This document shows, piece after piece, positions 58,634-64,000 of a DNA stretch of 64,000 nt; the first letter of the stretch is position 1; every line of letters starts with the position of its first letter. Both the position numbers and the translations under genes were made by a program. Under the pieces are notes generated by a model. It was not told the origin of the DNA. It made no database searches and was given only the letters and a program-made list of their open reading frames with translations. The stretch is from Ralstonia mannitolilytica (GTDB lineage Bacteria; Pseudomonadota; Gammaproteobacteria; Burkholderiales; Burkholderiaceae): assembly GCF_905397375.1 (NCBI RefSeq), contig NZ_CAJPVG010000001.1, positions 806,001-870,000 of the forward strand. Reading direction: 5' to 3'.

Positions 58634-60997
58634 ATGAAACCCGATCTCGCCTCCACTCTGACTGTCCACGACCACGCCGCCAAGCCGGAAGCCGCCGCTT
58701 GCGGGGGTTGCTGCGGCCACCAGCCGCCGGTCGCAATGGACACTTCCCGCCACGCACACGATCACGGCCACGATCACCACGATCATGGCCACGCGCACGC
58801 AGCCGCGGCGCTCACCGATGACACCGCCCGCGCGGCAGCCACGGGCCGCACCACCGTGCGCATCGAGCAGATGGACTGCCCGACCGAAGAGCGCATGATC
58901 CGCGCCAAGCTGGGCAGCGCCGATGGCGTGGTCGCGCTGGATTTCAACCTGCTGGAGCGTCACCTCACGATCCACCACACCGTGGACGACGTGACGCCGT
59001 TCCTCGAAGCCCTGCGCGCCATCGGCATGGACGGCGAGGTGCTCGAACAGCACGGTCGCACGGCGACCGCGCCAGTGCCGCCGGCCGGCATTTCGCGCCG
59101 CACGTGGTGGCTGGGCGTGGGCGGCGTGGCGGCGTTCGCTGCGGAGGCCATTGCGTGGTCGCTCGGTGACCATGCGTGGCCGGTGCTGGGGCTGGCGCTC
59201 GCCTCCATCGCGCTGGCCGGCGGCCCGACGTTGCGCAAGGGCTGGATCGCCCTGCGCGCATTCACGTTCAACATCAACTTCCTGATGGCGGTGGCTGTGA
59301 TCGGCGCGCTGCTGATCGGCAAGTGGGCCGAAGCGGCCATGGTGATCTTCCTGTTTGCCGTGGCCGAGGCGATCGAAGCGCGCGCGCTCGTACGTGCCCG
59401 CGATGCCGTGCGCGCGCTCACCGCCATCGCGCCCGATACCGCGGAACTGGCCGATGGCGCCGGCGGCTGGCGCGACGTCGCCGTCGGGTCGGTCGCCATT
59501 GGCGCGCGCCTGCGTGTGCGCACAGGCAGCCGCGTCCCGGTCGATGCGCGCGTCGTGAGCGGCCGTGCGGCGCTCGATGAATCGCCCGTCACCGGCGAGA
59601 GCCTGCCCGTCGAGAAGGCCGTCGGCGACACCCTCCTCGCCGGCACCATCGTCACCGACGGCGTGGTGGAGGCGCAGGCCACGGCCGTGGCGGCCGACAG
59701 CACGCTCGCCCGCATCGCCGGGGCCATCCAGGAGGCGCAATCACAGCGCGCGCCCACGCAGCGATTCGTCGACAGGTTCTCGTCCGTCTACACGCCCGCG
59801 GTGATGTTGCTGGCGCTGGCCGTGGCCATCGTCGGCCCGCTGGTGACGGCCGACGGCTGGCTTGCCTGGACGTATCGCGCGCTGGTGCTGCTGGTGATCG
59901 CCTGCCCCTGCGCGCTCGTGATCTCGACGCCCGTGACGGTGGTCAGCGGTCTGGCCGCCGCCGCGCGGCGCGGCATCGTCGTCAAGGGCGGCGTCTACCT
60001 GGAAAGCGGACGCCGCCTGCGCGCGCTGGCGCTGGACAAGACCGGTACGCTCACCGCCGGCCGGCCGATGCTCGATGCGGTGGTACTGCCCAACGGCGAA
60101 CGCCGCGCCGTCGCCGCGCTGCGTGCCGCAACCGACCGCGAACACCTGCAGGCGTTGGCCGTCGCGGCTGCACTGGATGCCAACACCACGCACCCGATCG
60201 CCGTGGCCATCGTGCAGGCGGCTGCCCAGCACGGCGGCGTGGACGCGGCTTCCGTCGAGGATCTGTCGGTGCTGCCGGGCCGCGGCGTGGCGGGCACGCT
60301 CAACGGCGTGCGCTGGCACCTCGGCAATGCCGCGCTGGTGGCGGATCGCGGCTTGGACACGCCGGCCTGGCGCAGCGCTGCGGAATCGCTGCAAGCCGAA
60401 GGCATGTCGGCGGTCACGCTGTGCGATGCGAATGGTGCCGTGGCGCTTTTCGGCGTGCGGGACCGCGAGCGTGCGCAAAGCGCCGAGGCCATCGCCGCAC
60501 TGCGCGCGCTCGGCGTGACACCGGTCATGCTGACCGGCGACGATCGCCGGGCCGCGTGGGCCATCGCCAGGACAGTCGGCATCGAGAACGTGCACGCCGA
60601 ACAGCTGCCTGCCGACAAGCAGCGTGTGGTGGGCGAACTCGCCGCGCAGCACGGCTTTGTCGGCATGGTGGGCGACGGCATCAACGACGCCCCGGCCCTC
60701 GCGCGCGCCGACATCGGCTTTGCCATGGGAGCGGCCGGCACCGCCACGGCGCTCGAAGCCGCCGACGTTGCCATCATGGACGACGACCCGCGCAAGCTCG
60801 CGAGCTTCATCCGCATCAGCCGTCGCACGGTGGCCGTGCTGCGTCAGAACATCGTGCTGGCCCTCGGTATCAAAGCGGTGTTCCTGGCCCTGGCCGTGAT
60901 GGGCGACGCCACGCTGTGGATGGCGATCTTTGCCGATGTGGGCGCGAGCCTGCTGGTGGTGTTCAACGGCTTGCGGGTGATGCGCGCGCGCGTTTGA
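58634..60997 (+). CDS. cadA: Cd/Zn/Pb-translocating P1B-type ATPase
   Basis: A 787-residue heavy-metal pump. The N-terminus is rich in His and Cys (CGGCCGH, then HAHDHGHDHHDHGHAH) and followed by a heavy-metal-associated-like domain with MDCPTEE. Core motifs: TGES, CPC in IACPCALVIS, DKTGT (phosphorylated Asp) and GDGINDAPAL; Lys and Asp in the last helices (ALGIKAVF, FADVGAS) are the P1B-2 signature for Zn/Cd/Pb export. The predicted transcription start (about 58633) lies at the ATG used here, so the mRNA may be leaderless; ATG 58625 lies inside the promoter and is unlikely. The CadR-like gene is convergent. Confidence 0.92.
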   Translation: MKPDLASTLTVHDHAAKPEAAACGGCCGHQPPVAMDTSRHAHDHGHDHHDHGHAHAAAALTDDTARAAATGRTTVRIEQMDCPTEERMIRAKLGSADGVVALDFNLLERHLTIHHTVDDVTPFLEALRAIGMDGEVLEQHGRTATAPVPPAGISRRTWWLGVGGVAAFAAEAIAWSLGDHAWPVLGLALASIALAGGPTLRKGWIALRAFTFNINFLMAVAVIGALLIGKWAEAAMVIFLFAVAEAIEARALVRARDAVRALTAIAPDTAELADGAGGWRDVAVGSVAIGARLRVRTGSRVPVDARVVSGRAALDESPVTGESLPVEKAVGDTLLAGTIVTDGVVEAQATAVAADSTLARIAGAIQEAQSQRAPTQRFVDRFSSVYTPAVMLLALAVAIVGPLVTADGWLAWTYRALVLLVIACPCALVISTPVTVVSGLAAAARRGIVVKGGVYLESGRRLRALALDKTGTLTAGRPMLDAVVLPNGERRAVAALRAATDREHLQALAVAAALDANTTHPIAVAIVQAAAQHGGVDAASVEDLSVLPGRGVAGTLNGVRWHLGNAALVADRGLDTPAWRSAAESLQAEGMSAVTLCDANGAVALFGVRDRERAQSAEAIAALRALGVTPVMLTGDDRRAAWAIARTVGIENVHAEQLPADKQRVVGELAAQHGFVGMVGDGINDAPALARADIGFAMGAAGTATALEAADVAIMDDDPRKLASFIRISRRTVAVLRQNIVLALGIKAVFLALAVMGDATLWMAIFADVGASLLVVFNGLRVMRARV

Positions 60998-61012
60998 AGG
61001 CCGGGGGCGCCT

Positions 61013-61489
61013 TCAGCGATGCACGCCCCGGATGTGCTTGTGCGCGTGCTCGGCTTCGCCATGATCGTGCCCGTGCCCGGCGTGGTGGCCGGCGACCGCT
61101 TCCTCGTGCAATGACTGCAACACGCCGCACTCCGCCACCGACGCGGCCCTCGTACAGCGCCGCCCGATCGCCTCGATCTGCCGCTTCAGATCGTTCAACT
61201 CGGCAATGCGCGCTTGCACATGGCGCAGATGCTCGTCCAGCAGGCTGTTGATCTCTTCGCACGAGGCCTGCGGGTTGGCTTGCAGCTCCAGCAGCCGGCG
61301 GATCTCGGTGTGCGCCATGTCGAGCGACCGGCACTTCGCGATGAAGGCCAGCTGCTCGGCATGCTCGGGCGTATAGACGCGATAGTTGTTGGCAGCACGT
61401 GCGGGCGGCGGCAGCAGGCCCTGCGCTTCATAGAAGCGGATGGTCTCGATGCTGATGCCCGTGCGCTGGGCGAGTTCGCCAATTTTCAT
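61013..61489 (-). CDS. cadR: CadR/PbrR-like MerR-family metal regulator
   Basis: A 158-residue regulator: MerR-type winged HTH (1-70; IGELAQRTGISIETIRFYE), dimerisation helix, and metal-site Cys77, Cys112 and Cys121, the CadR/PbrR arrangement for Cd(II)/Pb(II). The C-terminus is His-rich (HHAGHGHDHGEAEHAHKH), as in pseudomonad CadR, and mirrors the His-rich start of the ATPase. It should bind the dyad at 58599-58619. It lies 18 bases downstream of the cysteine-rich copper-binding gene on the same strand. Confidence 0.92.
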   Translation of the reverse strand: MKIGELAQRTGISIETIRFYEAQGLLPPPARAANNYRVYTPEHAEQLAFIAKCRSLDMAHTEIRRLLELQANPQASCEEINSLLDEHLRHVQARIAELNDLKRQIEAIGRRCTRAASVAECGVLQSLHEEAVAGHHAGHGHDHGEAEHAHKHIRGVHR

Positions 61490-61507
61490 ACGCGTTGAAA
61501 GGAATGG

Positions 61508-61894
61508 TCAGAAGACGGTCGGTTCAGCCGTGACGGATTCCACGCCAGCGACCTTCAGACAGGCGTCCATGCACGCGCGGCAGGCGGCTGCGCAGTCCAC
61601 GCAGTGCCCCTGCTCATGATGGTCGCATTCTTCTGCGCACTGGCTGCAGATTTCGGCGCAGTCTTCCAGCAGCAGTTCGGCAAATTCGCTGTTCCGCTCC
61701 AGGAACTTGCGGGTGAGCGCGCAGTATTGCCCGCAGTCGGTGCACACGCTGATGCAGCGCGCCATGGCCGCGGCGTGCCCATTCTTGCTGCATTCCGCCG
61801 CGCAATGATTGCAAGCGTTTTCGCACGCCTGGAGCGCCTGGATCACACTGGCAAAACGCTTGGCATTCTCTTTCGCGGTCGGACGATTGGTCAT
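61508..61894 (-). CDS. Cysteine-rich four-helix-bundle copper-binding protein (DUF326-like)
   Basis: A 128-residue cytosolic-looking protein with about 17 cysteines in a regular CxxxC helix pattern (for example CENACNHCAAEC, CISVCTDCGQYC, CAEICSQCAEEC). This is the DUF326/Csp pattern, whose members store many Cu(I) ions inside the bundle. No signal peptide is seen. AAGGAG precedes ATG 61894. It is the first gene of a unit with cadR, an unexpected pairing of a copper-storage protein with a Cd/Pb regulator; cadmium or zinc binding is possible. Confidence 0.88.
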   Translation of the reverse strand: MTNRPTAKENAKRFASVIQALQACENACNHCAAECSKNGHAAAMARCISVCTDCGQYCALTRKFLERNSEFAELLLEDCAEICSQCAEECDHHEQGHCVDCAAACRACMDACLKVAGVESVTAEPTVF

Positions 61895-62020
61895 GTCGGT
61901 TCTCCTTTTGGGCAGTGGATGTGCGCGCAGGGGCGCTTCGAAGAGCTGCGCCGGGGAATCGCCCGAACGCACCTCTCCAATTTAGCAACTGGCGCTCCAC
62001 TGTGTGGGCCGACGTGTGCC

Positions 62021-63733
62021 TTAAGCGGCTTGTGCCTCGTTCTTGCCGCTGCGCAGCATGCCGCTGCCCGCGTGGGTGATCAGCCGGTTGACGCCGCCCA
62101 CCACCGCGCGGATCGACGCGGTGGTCAGGTTGGCATCCACGCCCACGCCGAACACGCTGCCGGCCACGCCCGGCGCTGCCACTTCCGCGAAAGCGATCGC
62201 GTCGGCATTGGCGCCTTGGCCCAGTGCACGTTCTTCATAGTGGTGGATCGACACGGGTGCCGTCAGCACGTGCGACAGCGCATGCACGAGCGCATCCAGC
62301 GGCCCGTTGCCCACGCCTTCGCAGATGTGCTCACGATCGGCAATGTTGACGACCAGGCGGATGTGCTGGCTGCCGTCTTCCTGCTCGGTCAGGCGGTGCG
62401 ACACGTAGCCGATTGCGCCATCGCTGCGCAGATACGTCTGCTGGAACAGTGCCCAGATGTCGGCGGCGGTCACTTCGCGGCCGCTTTCGTCGGTCAGCTT
62501 CTGCACGGTGCTGCTGAACTCCACCTGCAGGCGCCGCGGCATCGCCACGCCATAGCCCGATTCGAGCAGGTATGCGATCCCGCCCTTGCCCGACTGGCTG
62601 TTCACGCGAATGATCGAGTCGTACGTGCGGCCCACGTCGGCCGGGTCGATCGGCAGGTACGGCATTTCCCAGATGGCGTCGGGCTTCTGCACGGCAAAGC
62701 CCTTCTTGATCGCATCCTGGTGCGAGCCCGAGAACGCCGTGAACACCAGGTCGCCCACGTACGGATGGCGCGGATGCACCGGCAGCTGCGTGCAGTCTTC
62801 GCACGTGCGGGCCACGTCGTTGATGTGCGAAAAATCCAGGCCCGGATCGACGCCCTGCGAATACAGGTTCAGCGCGAGTGTGACGAGGTCCACGTTGCCG
62901 GTGCGCTCGCCATTGCCGAACAGGCAGCCTTCCACGCGATCGGCGCCGGCCATCACCGCCAGTTCAGCCGCTGCCACGGCCGTGCCGCGGTCATTGTGCG
63001 GATGCACGGAGAGGATGATCGAATCGCGGCGCGCCAGGTTGCGATGCATCCATTCGATCTGGTCGGCGTAGATGTTTGGCGTGGCCATCTCCACCGTGGC
63101 AGGCAGGTTGAAGATGATCTTGTGCTCGGGCGTCGGCTCCCAGACTTCGGTCACCGCGTTGCAGACCTCCAGCGCAAAATCCAGCTCGGTGCCGCTGAAG
63201 ACTTCGGGGCTGTACTGATACGTCCACTGCGTCTCGGGCATCGTTTCCGCAATCTCGCGGATCAGCTTGGCGCTTTGCACGGCAATGCGCTTGACGCCTT
63301 CGCGGTCGGTGTTGAACACCGTGCGGCGGAACACCGGCGCGGTCGCGTTGTAGACGTGGATGATGGCGTGTTTGGCGCCGCGCAGCGATTCCATCGTGCG
63401 GCGGATCAGGTCTTCGCGGGCCTGCGTGAGCACTTCGATGGCCACGCCGTCGGGGATGTGTCCGCCCTCGATCAGCTCGCGGACAAAATCAAAATCGGTT
63501 TGGGAGGCAGCGGGGAAAGCGGCTTCGATTTCCTTGAAGCCGATCTGCACGAGCATCTTGAACATGCGCATCTTGCGCTCGGCGTTCATGGGCTCGAACA
63601 AGGCCTGGTTGCCGTCGCGCAGGTCCGTGCTCATCCAGATCGGGGCACGGGTGATCGTCTTGTTGGGCCAGGTGCGATCGGCGAGGGCGATGGCGGGGAA
63701 GGGGCGGTACTTGGTGGCGGGGTTCTTCAACAT
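62021..63733 (-). CDS. leuA: 2-isopropylmalate synthase
   Basis: A 570-residue enzyme for the first committed step of leucine synthesis (2-ketoisovalerate + acetyl-CoA to 2-isopropylmalate), cytoplasmic. The TIM barrel has MSTDLRDGNQAL (metal Asp), HPHNDRGTA (metal His and Asn) and EGCLFGNGERTGNVD; the C-terminal about 150 residues form the regulatory domain that binds leucine for feedback inhibition. Length fits the longer LeuA type. ATG 63733 is the conventional start (MLKNPATKYRPFP). A 59-residue upstream frame overlaps the start by a few bases. Confidence 0.97.
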   Translation of the reverse strand: MLKNPATKYRPFPAIALADRTWPNKTITRAPIWMSTDLRDGNQALFEPMNAERKMRMFKMLVQIGFKEIEAAFPAASQTDFDFVRELIEGGHIPDGVAIEVLTQAREDLIRRTMESLRGAKHAIIHVYNATAPVFRRTVFNTDREGVKRIAVQSAKLIREIAETMPETQWTYQYSPEVFSGTELDFALEVCNAVTEVWEPTPEHKIIFNLPATVEMATPNIYADQIEWMHRNLARRDSIILSVHPHNDRGTAVAAAELAVMAGADRVEGCLFGNGERTGNVDLVTLALNLYSQGVDPGLDFSHINDVARTCEDCTQLPVHPRHPYVGDLVFTAFSGSHQDAIKKGFAVQKPDAIWEMPYLPIDPADVGRTYDSIIRVNSQSGKGGIAYLLESGYGVAMPRRLQVEFSSTVQKLTDESGREVTAADIWALFQQTYLRSDGAIGYVSHRLTEQEDGSQHIRLVVNIADREHICEGVGNGPLDALVHALSHVLTAPVSIHHYEERALGQGANADAIAFAEVAAPGVAGSVFGVGVDANLTTASIRAVVGGVNRLITHAGSGMLRSGKNEAQAA

Positions 63734-63906
63734 GGTGCGTGCGTCCTGTGAGATCGAGATCGGTTTCGTACAACGACGGGGACGGCCGCGCGGGCAGCGT
63801 CCGGGGTGGCCGGAATCGGGTTCGGGAGGTGGCGGCCAGACAGCCACGGGCGCGTGGTCTGGCAACCGGTTGGTAGTCGTAGCGAAAGCGGGATCGAGGC
63901 AGGCAT
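63727..63906 (-). CDS. Possible leader ORF overlapping the leuA start
   Basis: A 59-residue frame beginning MPASIPLSLRLPTGC at 63906, with TTGGAG eight bases upstream, ends in TGA at 63727 so that the leuA ATG lies inside its last codons. Three Leu codons stand near the beginning. It could couple leuA translation to ribosome passage, with leucine supply as the signal. The rest is Arg/Pro-rich, as chance frames in GC-rich DNA often are. Confidence 0.35.
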   Translation of the reverse strand: MPASIPLSLRLPTGCQTTRPWLSGRHLPNPIPATPDAARAAVPVVVRNRSRSHRTHAPC

Positions 63907-64000
63907 GAGAAAGCTCCAACGATTCGGCGCACGGACTGCGCCACACACAAGGCCCGTCGCCGCTCAGGGCACGGACCGGTCAAACACCGGAACGAGGGGG

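Noticed and set aside
60996..61014. Bidirectional terminator between cadA and cadR
   Set aside because: Only a 6-bp GAAGGC/GCCTTC stem without a T run; too weak to call.
61604..63751. Long plus-strand frame opposite leuA
   Set aside because: Mirror frame of leuA and the Cys-rich gene; no recognisable protein.

Overview
This window is GC-rich, densely packed chromosomal DNA from a beta-proteobacterium. Gene content and protein style fit Ralstonia or a close relative (Burkholderiales): a short-chain-type L-threonine dehydrogenase beside kbl, a complete pgaABCD cluster, LeuA of about 570 residues, and several divergent LysR/target pairs. No rRNA, tRNA, CRISPR array, insertion sequence, phage gene or conjugation gene was seen. 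The genus is an inference from content; species cannot be assigned.

Layout. 0-12 kb: mostly single genes, namely a HAD hydrolase cut by the window edge, a RibD/DHFR-fold protein, a VOC protein, a 2OG-oxygenase-like protein overlapping a Crp/Fnr regulator, a Tat-exported PhoD phosphatase, a secreted propeller-discoidin protein, an EAL-CBS-GGDEF protein, an APC permease and a MATE exporter. 12-15 kb: threonine catabolism (kbl-tdh) divergent from an XRE-cupin regulator, with a palindromic operator pair between them. 15.7-23.7 kb: a LuxR-type regulator with a degenerate receiver, then pgaABCD for poly-beta-1,6-GlcNAc biofilm exopolysaccharide, closed by a clear terminator. 24-28.4 kb: small proteins, a UdgX-type uracil-DNA glycosylase, and a two-gene unit of a histidine-rich membrane protein and a PsiD-like pyruvoyl decarboxylase. 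28.5-32.8 kb: an AT-rich structured leader and a four-gene chemosensory-like operon (membrane HAMP-PAS-HPt-HATPase kinase, minimal MCP signalling protein, CheX/CheC-like phosphatase, CheY). 33-40 kb: cupin, methyltransferase, GST, GlxA-family regulator divergent from an MFS carrier, and a frameshifted methyl-accepting chemotaxis gene. 39.7-54 kb: M20 peptidase, a large intergenic hairpin repeat, SDR, CGNR regulator, two nitronate monooxygenases, LysR and PadR regulators, a serine hydrolase, a candidate small RNA, ArsN2-like acetyltransferase, FMN and GST enzymes, and a universal stress protein. 54-58 kb: a CitMHS transporter/AtuA-like catabolic unit followed by a LysR gene. 58-62 kb: a Cd/Zn/Pb-exporting P-type ATPase with a MerR-type promoter, a CadR-like regulator and a cysteine-rich four-helix copper-binding protein. 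62-64 kb: leuA with an overlapping upstream leader ORF.

How genes work together. The clearest units are threonine to glycine plus acetyl-CoA (Tdh then Kbl); PNAG synthesis, deacetylation and export (PgaC/D, B, A); phosphoryl signalling in the chemosensory-like operon; and metal efflux under CadR control. The least understood parts are the chemosensory-like operon with its leader, the His-rich membrane protein/PsiD-like pair, the candidate sRNA near 47.1 kb, and a small-protein family present as two diverged copies (about 24.1 and 46.7 kb). All readings were made by eye; no database search or folding program was run.
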